A stretch of 8,748 nt of DNA from Gemmatimonadales bacterium (lineage in GTDB: Bacteria > Gemmatimonadota > Gemmatimonadetes > Gemmatimonadales > GWC2-71-9): contig JACCSE010000181.1 of assembly GCA_013813145.1 (NCBI GenBank), positions 1-8,748 of the forward strand, written 5' to 3'. Under the pieces are notes generated by a model, which saw only the letters and a program-made list of their open reading frames with translations, did no database searches and had not been told where the DNA came from. Positions 1 through 7,300 of this stretch are shown here, in pieces; within the stretch, counting starts at the first letter, position 1, and every line of letters begins with the position of its first letter. Made by a program: the position numbers and the translations under genes.

Positions 1-36
1 CCACAGAGGCAGAGACTCTGTGCCTCTGTGGTAAAT
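1..36. repeat. Palindromic intergenic repeat, CTCTGTG type
   Basis: The first 31 bases form a hairpin: bases 1-11 are the exact reverse complement of bases 21-31, with a 9-base centre that can pair a little further. The right half contains CTCTGTG followed by CCTCTGTG and then GTAAAT. A diverged version of the same design (CCTTCGTG twice, then GTAAAA) lies near 7321-7342, so this looks like a dispersed short repeat and not a gene-specific site. The left end may continue outside the window. It lies 22 bp beyond the aconitase stop codon, so it could stabilise or end the acnA transcript, but no T-run follows on the minus strand within the window. Confidence 0.7.
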
Positions 37-58
37 CAGCCAGCGATGCCCGCGCCCC

Positions 59-2872
59 TCAGAGCCCTTCACGCAAGAACTGCCTGAGCACCCGTTGAAG
101 GATGCCACCGTGGCGATAGTAGTCGAGCTCCACGGCGGAGTTGAGCCGGACGACGGCCGGGAAGACAGTTTCCTTGCCGGACGGGTCGCGGGCGGTGACG
201 GTGACGCGGCCGCCCGGGGCCAGGCCCCGAGCGATCCCGCGGATGCTGAACGTCTCGGCGCCGGTGAGGCCAAGGATCTTACGGTCGGTGCCTGGCTCGT
301 AGGCGAGTGGCAGGACACCCATGCCCACCAGGTTACTGCGGTGGATCCGCTCGTAGCTCTCCGCGATGACCGCTTTGACTCCCAATAACGACGGCCCCTT
401 GGCCGCCCAGTCGCGGCTCGAGCCGGTACCGTACTCTTTGCCGGTGAGGATCACGAGCGGGGTCCCTTCGGCCTGGTATCGCATGGCCGCGTCGTAGATC
501 GAGACCACCTCGCCGGTCGGGAAGTGAAGCGTCCAGTTGCCTTCCTTTTCCGGCACCAGCGCGTTGCTGATCCGGACGTTGCCGAAGGTCCCCCGCATCA
601 TCACTTCGTGATTGCCCCGGCGGGAGCCGAAGGTGTTCCAGTCCACCTGCTCCACGCCGTGCTCGCGGAGGTACCGGGCCGCCGGGCCGTTCTTCGGGAT
701 CGAGCCGGCCGGGGAAATGTGGTCGGTCGTCACCGAGTCGCCGAGCACGGCGAGCACCCGGGCGCCGTCGACGTCACGGAGCTCCGGTGGTTGCGCCGGC
801 AGATCGCGGAAGAACGGTGGCTCCTGGACGTAGGTCGAGCGCTCGGCCCAGACGTAGCGGCTTCCTTCCGGGACCGCGAGCGCGCGCCAGGTCTCGTCGC
901 CCTCGAATACCGAGGCGTAGCGGCGTTGGAACAGCTCCGGTTTGAGCGACGCCGCCATCGTGTCCCGCACCTCGGCGGCCGTAGGCCAGATGTCGCGCAG
1001 GAATACCGGGCGCCCGTCGCTCCCAGTGCCGAGCGGCTCCCGGTCGAGGTTCACGTCTACCCGCCCGGCCAGCGCGAAGGCGACGACCAGCATCGGCGAG
1101 GCGAGATAGTTCGCCCGCACCTGGGGGTGAACCCGGGCCTCGAAGTTCCGGTTGCCGCTCAACACCGCGGCGGTGACCAGCGCGTGCTCGTCGATGAGCT
1201 GCGCGATCACGTCGGGCAGCGGTCCGCTGTTGCCGATGCAGGTAGTGCAGCCGTAGCCCACCACGTGAAACCGGAGTCGCTCGAGGTAGGGGAGGAGCCC
1301 CGAGCCCGTGAGATAGTCGGTCACGACCCGGGAGCCCGGAGCCAGGCTGGTCTTGACCCATGGCTTGGTTGAGAGGCCCCGCTCCACCGCCTTCCGCGCC
1401 AGGAGCCCGGCGCCGATCATGACCGACGGATTGGACGTGTTGGTGCAGCTGGTGATCGCGGCGATGACGACGGCCCCATCGTAGAGGGAAATGTCCGAGC
1501 CGTCGAGCAGTCCGCTGACCACCGGCGGTGCGTCCAGATCCACCACGGTCGCCTGCGCCTCGGCGCCATGCTCGCCGATCGTGACGTTGGCCCCACCCTC
1601 ACCCATCCAGCGGGAGTACGCGCTCTGGGCCAGCTCCCGCCGCGCCTCGGGCACCCCGGCGCTCATCAAGGCCGGCAGGTTGACGATGAAGTTCCGCTTG
1701 AGCTCGGAGAGCGGGACCCGGTCCTGCGGCCGCGTCGGGCCCGCGAGGCTGGGAACGACGCTGCCGAGGTCGAGCTCCAGGGTCGCGGTGAACTCGGGAT
1801 CGGGCGTGGCGTCGGTCCGGAACAACCCCTGCTCCTTGCAGTACCGCTCCACTCGTTCCACCACCTCCGGGCTCCGTCCGGTCCGCTCGAGGAACCGCAC
1901 GGTCTCGGCGTCCACCGGGAAGAAGCCCATGGTGGCGCCGTACTCCGGGGCCATGTTGGCGATCGTGGCCCGGTCGGCCAGGCCGAGCGACGAGAGCCCG
2001 GGCCCATAGAACTCGACGAACTTGTCCACCACCCCCTGCTTCCGAAGCATCTGGGTGGCGGTGAGCACCAGGTCGGTGGCGGTGGTACCGACCGGCAGCT
2101 CACCGACCAGCTTCATCCCGACCACTTCGGGGATCAGCATGAAATACGGCTGTCCCAGCATCACCGCCTCCGCCTCGATCCCGCCGACCCCCCAGCCCAG
2201 CACCCCGAGTCCGTTGATCATGGTGGTATGCGAATCGGTGCCGACGCAGGTGTCGGGGTAGGCGGTGAGCTCCCCGAACTGCTCCCGGAGCTGCACCACC
2301 GGGGCCAGGTTCTCCAGGTTCACCTGGTGCACGATTCCCGTCCCGGGAGGCACGACGCGGAAGTTGTGGAATGCCCGCTGGGCAAACTTGAGGAGCTGGT
2401 ACCGCTCGACGTTCCGCTCCAGCTCGAGATCCACGTTGCGCTGGAACGCCTCCCCCGAACCGAAATAATCCACCTGCACCGAGTGGTCGATCACCAGGTC
2501 GCAGGGGACGACCGGGTTGATCCGGTCGGGATCGCCCCGCATCCTCGCCATGGCGTCGCGCATCGCGGCCAGGTCCACCACGCAGGGCACGCCGGTGAAG
2601 TCCTGGAGGATCACCCGCGCCGGCATGAACGGCACCTCTCCCGCCGCGGTCCCGCTGGGCCGCCAGCCGGCCAGCGCGCGGACATGCTCTTCGCTCACGA
2701 TCCCGCGGCCGGCGAACCGCAACGCGTTCTCCAGCAGTACTCGGATCGAGAAGGGCAGCCGGTCGAGGTCGGCGATGCCTTGACGGGCAAGCTCGGGCAG
2801 GCGGTAGATGGTCGCGCTCGCGGCGCCGAGCCGGAGGGTGCCGCGGGAGGCGAATGGGTTGAGCGTGGACAT
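59..2872 (-). CDS. acnA: Aconitate hydratase A (aconitase)
   Basis: This enzyme interconverts citrate and isocitrate through cis-aconitate in the cytoplasmic TCA cycle, using a [4Fe-4S] cluster. The 937-residue product carries the three cluster cysteines: C476 in TSCTNTSNPS, and C542 and C545 in GYGCTTCIGNSGPL. Other family signatures are DTCVGTDSHTTMINGLG near 207-223, DSVTTDHISPAGSIPK near 712-727 and the swivel-domain substrate loop GTGSSRDWAAKGP near 815-827. Order and length fit the AcnA/IRP1 type (E. coli AcnA is 891 residues) and not AcnB. The ATG at 2870-2872 is the natural start; no clear Shine-Dalgarno sequence precedes it, so a short or leaderless mRNA is possible. It is a single gene facing away from the DUF971 gene, with a palindromic repeat just past its stop. 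Nothing appears broken. 2-methylcitrate-type activity cannot be excluded from sequence alone, but standard aconitase is by far the likeliest. Confidence 0.97.
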   Translation of the reverse strand: MSTLNPFASRGTLRLGAASATIYRLPELARQGIADLDRLPFSIRVLLENALRFAGRGIVSEEHVRALAGWRPSGTAAGEVPFMPARVILQDFTGVPCVVDLAAMRDAMARMRGDPDRINPVVPCDLVIDHSVQVDYFGSGEAFQRNVDLELERNVERYQLLKFAQRAFHNFRVVPPGTGIVHQVNLENLAPVVQLREQFGELTAYPDTCVGTDSHTTMINGLGVLGWGVGGIEAEAVMLGQPYFMLIPEVVGMKLVGELPVGTTATDLVLTATQMLRKQGVVDKFVEFYGPGLSSLGLADRATIANMAPEYGATMGFFPVDAETVRFLERTGRSPEVVERVERYCKEQGLFRTDATPDPEFTATLELDLGSVVPSLAGPTRPQDRVPLSELKRNFIVNLPALMSAGVPEARRELAQSAYSRWMGEGGANVTIGEHGAEAQATVVDLDAPPVVSGLLDGSDISLYDGAVVIAAITSCTNTSNPSVMIGAGLLARKAVERGLSTKPWVKTSLAPGSRVVTDYLTGSGLLPYLERLRFHVVGYGCTTCIGNSGPLPDVIAQLIDEHALVTAAVLSGNRNFEARVHPQVRANYLASPMLVVAFALAGRVDVNLDREPLGTGSDGRPVFLRDIWPTAAEVRDTMAASLKPELFQRRYASVFEGDETWRALAVPEGSRYVWAERSTYVQEPPFFRDLPAQPPELRDVDGARVLAVLGDSVTTDHISPAGSIPKNGPAARYLREHGVEQVDWNTFGSRRGNHEVMMRGTFGNVRISNALVPEKEGNWTLHFPTGEVVSIYDAAMRYQAEGTPLVILTGKEYGTGSSRDWAAKGPSLLGVKAVIAESYERIHRSNLVGMGVLPLAYEPGTDRKILGLTGAETFSIRGIARGLAPGGRVTVTARDPSGKETVFPAVVRLNSAVELDYYRHGGILQRVLRQFLREGL

Positions 2873-2883
2873 GAGTCGTCGGG

Positions 2884-2913
2884 TTGAGGTGGAGGTCTGA
2901 GGGACAATATAGT
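2884..2913 (+). promoter_or_regulatory. Candidate sigma-70-like promoter in the divergent spacer
   Basis: In a GC-rich spacer, an isolated AT-rich patch reads TATAGT (2908-2913) on the plus strand. It lies 18 bp after TTGAGG (2884-2889), a passable -35/-10 pair for the DUF971 gene starting at 2979. The opposite strand of the same patch reads TATATT (2911 to 2906), which could serve as a -10 for acnA with a leader of about 27 bases, although no good -35 is seen at the right distance. The two promoters would therefore overlap. Based on pattern only. Confidence 0.35.
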
Positions 2914-2920
2914 GGACGCC

Positions 2921-2940
2921 GCGCGAGGCAAGCCTCGCGC
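2921..2940. repeat. Short perfect-arm palindrome between divergent genes
   Basis: GCGCGAGGC and GCCTCGCGC are exact reverse complements separated by AA, giving a 9-bp arm (8 bp if a 4-base loop is needed). The motif runs on into CTAC. Palindromes of this look (GCGAGGC..GCCTCGC next to TAC) recur as dispersed elements in environmental high-GC genomes, to my recollection; there is only one copy here. It sits just downstream of the candidate plus-strand -10, so it would fall in the 5' leader of the DUF971 mRNA. It could also be an operator, but nothing shows that. Confidence 0.55.
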
Positions 2941-2978
2941 CTACTTCCGCCCGCCCCCTCGCCCGCTATCATCCTCCC

Positions 2979-3278
2979 ATGCCAATCCCCTACGCCATCA
3001 CTCGCCGGGACGACGGTCTCCTCATTCAGTGGGACCAGGGCGGGCCCGAGGTGCTGTATCCCGCCTTCGCGCTTCGGGTGGCCTGTCCCTGCGCCGCGTG
3101 CGTGGAGGAGATGTCGGGGCGGCCGTTGCTCGATCCGGCCACGGTTCCGCCGGACGTGCGCCCGGTCTCGCTCTCGCTGGTCGGGGCCTACGGGCTTCGG
3201 ATTCTGTGGAGCGATGGGCATGGTACCGGGATCTACACCTTCGAGCGGCTTCAGGCGCACGCGAATCGCTCGGAGTGA
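2979..3278 (+). CDS. DUF971 / GBBH-like N-terminal domain protein
   Basis: A 99-residue stand-alone copy of the DUF971 domain, which is also the N-terminal domain of gamma-butyrobetaine hydroxylase. Visible family marks are RVACPCAACVEEMSGRPLL (residues 33-51), the VGAYGLRILWSDGHGTGIYTFERL stretch (68-91) and an LxxxW strand near the N-terminus. In human BBOX1 this domain binds zinc through Cys-x-Cys-x2-Cys and a distant His. The equivalents here are C36, C38, C41 and H81, so a zinc site is likely intact. The cellular role of bacterial stand-alone DUF971 proteins is not settled; links with Fe-S cluster handling (Mrp/ApbC) have been suggested. The protein is soluble, with no signal peptide. 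ATG at 2979 gives the family's usual length; no good Shine-Dalgarno sequence precedes it. The gene is divergent from acnA. Confidence 0.9.
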   Translation: MPIPYAITRRDDGLLIQWDQGGPEVLYPAFALRVACPCAACVEEMSGRPLLDPATVPPDVRPVSLSLVGAYGLRILWSDGHGTGIYTFERLQAHANRSE

Positions 3279-3355
3279 TCGGCAACACATCCTCCAGGTG
3301 CCGCTGGAGCGCAAACTGCCGCTGAGCCGGCGGGTGAGCCGGTGCCACTCTGATC

Positions 3356-3362
3356 GAGGGAG
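3356..3362 (+). promoter_or_regulatory. Shine-Dalgarno site
   Basis: GAGGGAG lies 5 bases before the ATG at 3368. It is the clearest ribosome binding site in the window and fixes the start of the first membrane-protein gene. Confidence 0.7.
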
Positions 3363-3367
3363 CTCGC

Positions 3368-3904
3368 ATGCACGCGCAGGAACACTCGACGGTTCGTGAG
3401 GGGATGGTCGTGGGGCTGATCGGGGCAGTGCTCGTCGCCGCCTGGTACTTCGTGTTCGATGCCGCCGCGGGGCGTCCGTTCCACACGCCGAACGTGCTGG
3501 GCCGGATCTTCTTCCAGAGCGAGGTGAGCCCGGAGACGCGGGTGATCGCCCCAGGAGTGGTGGCCGGCTACACCGTGATCCACTTCGCCCTCTTTTCGCT
3601 CGCGGGGATGGGGCTCGCGCTGCTCGCCCATCTCGCGTCGCAGAATCTCGGCCTGCGCATGGGGGTGTGGATCGGACTCGTGGTGTCGTTCTGCTTCCTC
3701 ACCGGTCTCATCTACATGCTGGCGATCGCCTCCGGAGAGCGCCTCCCATTGTGGCAGGTTATCGGTGGCGGCCTGCTCGGTGTGGCCGGCATGGGCTGGA
3801 TTCTCTGGCGGCGGCATCCACGGCTTGCCAGCTCGGCTCAAGAGGGTCGTCGGGGAAACGGGTCGGAGACTCCGCCGCACCCCCCGGGCGGACCTCGGGT
3901 CTGA
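3368..3904 (+). CDS. Four-helix membrane protein of unknown function, copy 1
   Basis: I do not recognise a named family. The 178-residue product has four likely membrane helices at about 13-34, 63-89, 97-121 and 127-147, followed by a hydrophilic, Pro/Gly/Arg-rich tail (about 154-178). There is no cleavable signal peptide; the first 12 residues are polar. It aligns without gaps to the next gene's product over residues 1-153, with about 57 identities. Shared marks are DAxAGxPxxTPxxLG (31-45), YTxxHFxxFxLxGMGLxxLxHxA (68-90) and RHPRL (149-153). The first loop (35-62) and the invariant Y68, H72 and H88 in helix 2 suggest a functional core, perhaps ligand or cofactor binding, but this is inference. 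A good Shine-Dalgarno sequence supports the ATG. The gap to the DUF971 gene is 89 bp. The tail is absent from copy 2, so the two copies differ mainly at the C-terminus. Confidence 0.85.
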   Translation: MHAQEHSTVREGMVVGLIGAVLVAAWYFVFDAAAGRPFHTPNVLGRIFFQSEVSPETRVIAPGVVAGYTVIHFALFSLAGMGLALLAHLASQNLGLRMGVWIGLVVSFCFLTGLIYMLAIASGERLPLWQVIGGGLLGVAGMGWILWRRHPRLASSAQEGRRGNGSETPPHPPGGPRV

Positions 3905-3924
3905 GCTGCGCTTGCGCTCGGACC
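3898..3924 (+). other. Hairpin over the stop codon of the first membrane-protein gene
   Basis: GGTCTGAGC (3898-3906) pairs with GCTCGGACC (3916-3924), nine pairs including one G-U, around a 9-base loop. The TGA stop (3902-3904) lies inside the left arm. No T-run follows, so it is not a standard intrinsic terminator. It could slow 3' decay or cause partial attenuation before the second copy. Confidence 0.35.
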
Positions 3925-4013
3925 GCTCCGGACCCACTGTGATGGAGTAACCGCGTTGCCCCGGGCCCGATGCTCCGGGACCACTTTTGATTCGACCGCG
4001 ACTGGGAACTCCC

Positions 4014-4514
4014 ATGGCCGACCGGCCTCACTCCATTCCCGGCGAGGGCACCGACGTAGGCATCATCGGGGGCCTAGCCGTAGCGGTCTGGTTTCTCCTG
4101 CTCGACGCCATCGCCGGGCAGCCGCTCCAGACGCCGAGCCTGCTGGGACAAGTCGTGCTGTTCCGCGACGCCAACCCGGACACCAGCCGGGTGGTCCTCG
4201 GTGCCTTCCTGGTCTACACCGCGGTCCACTTCCTGGTCTTCGCATTGATCGGGATGGGGCTGGTGGCCCTGGTGCATTGGGCGACCGACAACTCGGTCGT
4301 CCGCTACGCGCTGCTCCCGGTCTTCCTGGTCTTCGAGGTTCTCTTCTACGGCCTGCTCGCGGTGCTCTCGGAGCGCACCAACGAGCTGTTCCCCTTCTGG
4401 GCCGTGGTGGCCGCGAACACTCTCGCCGCAATATCGATGGGCGTCTATCTCTGGGTCCGCCATCCCAGGCTGCGCCGGGCGATCCGGGAAACGCCGCTGG
4501 GGGCAGCGCAGTGA
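4014..4514 (+). CDS. Four-helix membrane protein of unknown function, copy 2
   Basis: Paralogue of the preceding gene. From the ATG at 4014 the product is 166 residues. A TTG at 3987 would add nine residues, but the ATG start gives a gap-free alignment with copy 1 from residue 1 (M....HS...EG) through RHPRL at 153, which is strong support for it. Helices lie near 13-31, 61-88, 96-118 and 127-147. Conserved with copy 1 are D31, A32, G35, P37, T40, P41, Y68, T69, H72, F73, G80-M81-G82, H88, W129 and the RHPRL end after helix 4. Helix 3 is the least conserved part. The tail after RHPRL is short and basic (RRAIRET). The 109-bp gap from copy 1 holds only the hairpin near 3898-3924. The pair probably arose by tandem duplication long ago, given about 37% identity. 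Function is unknown. Confidence 0.85.
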   Translation: MADRPHSIPGEGTDVGIIGGLAVAVWFLLLDAIAGQPLQTPSLLGQVVLFRDANPDTSRVVLGAFLVYTAVHFLVFALIGMGLVALVHWATDNSVVRYALLPVFLVFEVLFYGLLAVLSERTNELFPFWAVVAANTLAAISMGVYLWVRHPRLRRAIRETPLGAAQ

Positions 4515-4523
4515 GGTGGTGAA

Positions 4524-4590
4524 GTCGAGAGTCGAGGGTCAAGGTTGAACGTCCACTCACCCGAGACCCTAGACCCTAGACCCTCGACTC
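4524..4590. repeat. Inverted repeat built of 7-bp units (GTCGAGG / GACCCTA)
   Basis: The left arm runs in 7-base steps: GTCGAGA, GTCGAGG, GTCAAGG (4524-4544). The right arm has GACCCTA at 4565-4571 and 4572-4578, then GACCCTC from 4579. AGTCGAGGGTC (4530-4540) is the exact reverse complement of GACCCTCGACT (4579-4589), an 11-bp arm pair around 38 bases. The element fills most of the gap between the second membrane-protein gene and the PIG-L gene. It can be read in frame from a TTG at 4545 as ETLDPRPSTP, but that is low-complexity read-through ahead of a proper signal peptide. It is likely a non-coding dispersed element. Confidence 0.65.
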
Positions 4591-4628
4591 CTCTAGCTTT
4601 CCGCCTCACCCCCCCACGGTCGGGATCT

Positions 4629-7292
4629 GTGCTGCGCCGAACCCGCTTCTTCGCTCTCGCGCTTTCATTTTTCCTCTCACCGCCGGTTCACGCCCAGTTC
4701 GAGCCTCCGACCACCGGCGGGCTCGTAGCGCTGGACCATGAGCTGCGGATGCTGGGACAGTACCGGCGGGTGTTGATGATCGGCGCCCACCCCGACGACG
4801 AGGACACCGAGCTGCTCACCGTCCTGGTCCGCGGGATGGGTGCGGAGGCGGCGTACCTCTCGCTCAATCGGGGGGAAGGGGGCCAGAATCTGCTCGGGCC
4901 CGAGCTGGGGGAAGCGCTCGGGCTGATTCGTACCGAGGAGCTGCTCGCGGCTCGGCGGCTCGACGGGGCCCGGCAGTACTTCACCCGGGCCTACGACTTC
5001 GGCTTCTCCAAATCGCTGGAGGAGACCTGGAGCCACTGGCCCAGCGACACGATCTTGAAGGACGTGGTCCGGATCGTCCGCCGATTCCGTCCCCAGATCA
5101 TCGTCTCCATCTTCAGCGGCACTCCCCGCGACGGTCATGGCCAGCACCAGGCGGCCGGGTGGGCCGCCCGGGAAGCGTTCGTGGCGGCCGGCGACTCCAC
5201 CCGCTTCACCGATCTGGAGCGAGAGGAGGGACTCCGCGCCTGGATTCCGCTCAAGCTCTATCGCAGCACCCGCTTCGACACCGCGGCCACCTCGCTGGTG
5301 CTGGATGGCGGAGTGCTCGACCCGGTCGTCGGGAAATCGCTCCACCAGATCGCCATGGCAGGCCGGAGCCTGCACCGCTCCCAGGACATGGGGCGACTCC
5401 AGGAGATCGGGCCCTCGCTGGTGCGGCTGGACCTGCTGGAGGACCGCACCGCTGAGGGGGCCGGCGGTTTGTTCAACGGGATCGACACCTCGTTCGGCGC
5501 GATGCCATGGCGCGGCGCGGCCGATGCGGAGGAGGACGCCCGCCTGAATTTCGTGGCCCGGGTGGACAGCGCGCGCGCCGCGCTGGGGCCGTTCGGGCTG
5601 CCTCGCGTGGCCGAGCTGCTCGCTCGGGCTCGGCGCGACCTCGAACCGGTGCGGACCGGAGCGGACTCCCGCGCCCAAGTGCTCTTCTGGACGCCGGAGC
5701 AGACCGATCAACGCGCCCATCTCGACCTCGCCGGGGCGATCGCGGAGGGGCTGTTGGGCGACGCAGTGGCGGAGGATGCCCGCGTGGTCGGCGGGCAGCG
5801 GCTGCCGGTCGGCATCGAGGCATGGAATGCGGGAGCGGAATCGCTGGCGGTAGCGGTCGGCGCGAGGGTCCCCACCGGGTGGACGGTCGAGGGCGATACT
5901 CTGCCCCCGGACACGCTGGATCCCGGGGCGTTGCGGGCGGCAGCGATGACGCTGATCCCACCGGCCGAGGGCGCGGTGAGTACGCCCTATTTCCTCCGCC
6001 GCCCCTTGCGTGAGGCGATGTACGACTGGAGTGCCGCCGCTCCCCGCGAACGGGGCGAGCCGTTCGAATCGGCCGCACCCGCCGCTGTGTTCGTCGTCCT
6101 GGAGAGTGGCGGCCGGGTGATCCGCGAAGTCACCTTCCGTACCAACGACCAGGCGCTGGGCGAGGTCCGCCGCCCGGTCGTCGTGGTTCCCCGCGTGGAC
6201 GTGCAGCTCGATCCCCCGACCGATCTCTGGTCCACTCTCGACGCTTCGACCCGGCGGTTCACCGTCACGCTCACCCATGGGGCCAGGGACACCACCGCCG
6301 GCAGCGTCCGCCTGGACCTGCCGACCGGCTGGCCGAGCGTCCCTTCGCAGCGCTTCCGATTCACCGGCGAGGACGAGCGGAAGAGTTTCGTGTTCGAGCT
6401 CCGGATACCTCCCGGGCTGGGGGTCGGCGCCGCCGAGGTGCGTGCCGTCGCCCGCGACGCCTCGGGGGAGGAATACGACGCGGGGCTTCGCACGGTGGAG
6501 TACCCTCACATCCGTTCCCGCTCGTATGCCGCGGCGGCGACGGCCCTGGTCCGCACGGTCCCATTCGCGCTGCCGGGGCTGGCGCGGGTCGGCTACGTGC
6601 GCGGGGCGTCCGACCGGGTGCCCGAGGCGCTCCGGCGGGTGGGGGTGCCGATCGAGCTGCTCGACGGCGCCGCGCTGGGGCGGGGAGAGCTGTCCGGATT
6701 CGACGCCATCATCATCGGCCCGCGAGCCTACGAGACCGATCCCGCGTTGGTGGAGAACAATGCTCGGCTGCTGGAGTACGTGCGCGCCGGCGGGCTCGCC
6801 ATCGTGCAGTATCAGCAGCATTCGTTCTTCGAAGGCGGCTTCGCCCCACACCCCCTGACCGTGGGCGGCCCGCTGCTTTCGGTCGAGGCGGAGGACAACG
6901 GCGCCGGCTCGGGCGTTCCGGCCGACCCGTCACCGCAGCCCACCGTGAGCCACGATAGGGTGGCCGATGAGTCGGCGCCGGTCAATGTCATCGCGCCGGA
7001 GCATCCCTCCGTGCTGCGGCCGAACCGGCTGGATGAGAACGATTGGAAGGGCTGGATCCAGGAACGGGGACTCTACTTCGCGCGGAGCTGGGATGACGCG
7101 TACTCCCCTATCCTCGAAACCCACGACCCGGGCGAGCCGCCGCTCCAGGGCGGCCTGCTCGTGACTTCGGTCGGCAAGGGCACCTACGTCTACACCGGCC
7201 TCAGTTTCTTTCGCCAACTCCCCGCCGGCATCCCCGGCGCCTACCGCCTCTTCGCCAACCTCCTCGCCCTCCGCACTCCACGTGCGCGCTGA
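4629..7292 (+). CDS. Secreted PIG-L (LmbE-like) deacetylase with long C-terminal extension
   Basis: The PIG-L fold catalyses zinc-dependent N-deacetylation of GlcNAc-type substrates; the substrate here is unknown. Using GTG at 4629, the 887-residue product opens with a signal peptide: basic MLRRTR, hydrophobic FFALALSFFL, and a likely cleavage after VHA (residue 22). The open frame reaches back to a TTG at 4545, but that adds repeat-derived residues. The PIG-L domain spans about 45-200, with the metal motif AHPDDED (H54, D56, D57) and HGQHQ (H170, H173). A long linker follows, then a beta-rich segment near 520-620 resembling NEW3-type domains (LDLPTGWPSVPSQRFRF). The last part (about 650-880) has a class I amidotransferase/ThuA-like look: FDAIIIGPRAYE..LLEYVRAGGLAIVQYQQ, then KGTYVYTGLSFFRQLPAGIPGAYRLFANLL. 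No cysteine occurs anywhere in the protein, so this domain cannot use the classic Cys nucleophile and may bind sugar. It is probably periplasmic, and may be co-transcribed with the transporter genes that follow. Confidence 0.88.
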   Translation: MLRRTRFFALALSFFLSPPVHAQFEPPTTGGLVALDHELRMLGQYRRVLMIGAHPDDEDTELLTVLVRGMGAEAAYLSLNRGEGGQNLLGPELGEALGLIRTEELLAARRLDGARQYFTRAYDFGFSKSLEETWSHWPSDTILKDVVRIVRRFRPQIIVSIFSGTPRDGHGQHQAAGWAAREAFVAAGDSTRFTDLEREEGLRAWIPLKLYRSTRFDTAATSLVLDGGVLDPVVGKSLHQIAMAGRSLHRSQDMGRLQEIGPSLVRLDLLEDRTAEGAGGLFNGIDTSFGAMPWRGAADAEEDARLNFVARVDSARAALGPFGLPRVAELLARARRDLEPVRTGADSRAQVLFWTPEQTDQRAHLDLAGAIAEGLLGDAVAEDARVVGGQRLPVGIEAWNAGAESLAVAVGARVPTGWTVEGDTLPPDTLDPGALRAAAMTLIPPAEGAVSTPYFLRRPLREAMYDWSAAAPRERGEPFESAAPAAVFVVLESGGRVIREVTFRTNDQALGEVRRPVVVVPRVDVQLDPPTDLWSTLDASTRRFTVTLTHGARDTTAGSVRLDLPTGWPSVPSQRFRFTGEDERKSFVFELRIPPGLGVGAAEVRAVARDASGEEYDAGLRTVEYPHIRSRSYAAAATALVRTVPFALPGLARVGYVRGASDRVPEALRRVGVPIELLDGAALGRGELSGFDAIIIGPRAYETDPALVENNARLLEYVRAGGLAIVQYQQHSFFEGGFAPHPLTVGGPLLSVEAEDNGAGSGVPADPSPQPTVSHDRVADESAPVNVIAPEHPSVLRPNRLDENDWKGWIQERGLYFARSWDDAYSPILETHDPGEPPLQGGLLVTSVGKGTYVYTGLSFFRQLPAGIPGAYRLFANLLALRTPRAR

Positions 7293-7300
7293 CGACGCTT

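Noticed and set aside
1..31. Intrinsic terminator for acnA
   Set aside because: The stem is strong, but no T-run can be seen on the minus strand before the window ends, and the element has a second copy elsewhere, so it is listed as a repeat.
1568..2887. 439-codon open frame on the plus strand
   Set aside because: It lies entirely antisense to the well-supported aconitase, is rich in His/Arg/Pro/Gly and has no recognisable motif; typical shadow of high-GC coding DNA.
2100..3314. 404-codon minus-strand frame crossing the divergent spacer
   Set aside because: Overlaps aconitase in another frame and the DUF971 gene in antisense; product is Arg/Gly-rich without motifs.
3987..4013. Nine-residue extension of the second membrane protein from a TTG
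   Set aside because: Starting at ATG 4014 gives a gap-free alignment with its paralogue from the first residue.
4565..4590. GACCCTA units as a CRISPR or telomere-like array
   Set aside because: Only three 7-bp units without spacers; too short for CRISPR, and internal to the chromosome.
4545..4628. N-terminal extension of the PIG-L protein from a TTG
   Set aside because: These 28 codons are largely encoded by the heptamer repeat and precede a complete signal peptide that begins at the GTG at 4629.
4677..6851. 724-codon open frame on the minus strand
   Set aside because: Antisense to the PIG-L gene with biased composition and no domain; third-position GC bias keeps the frame open.
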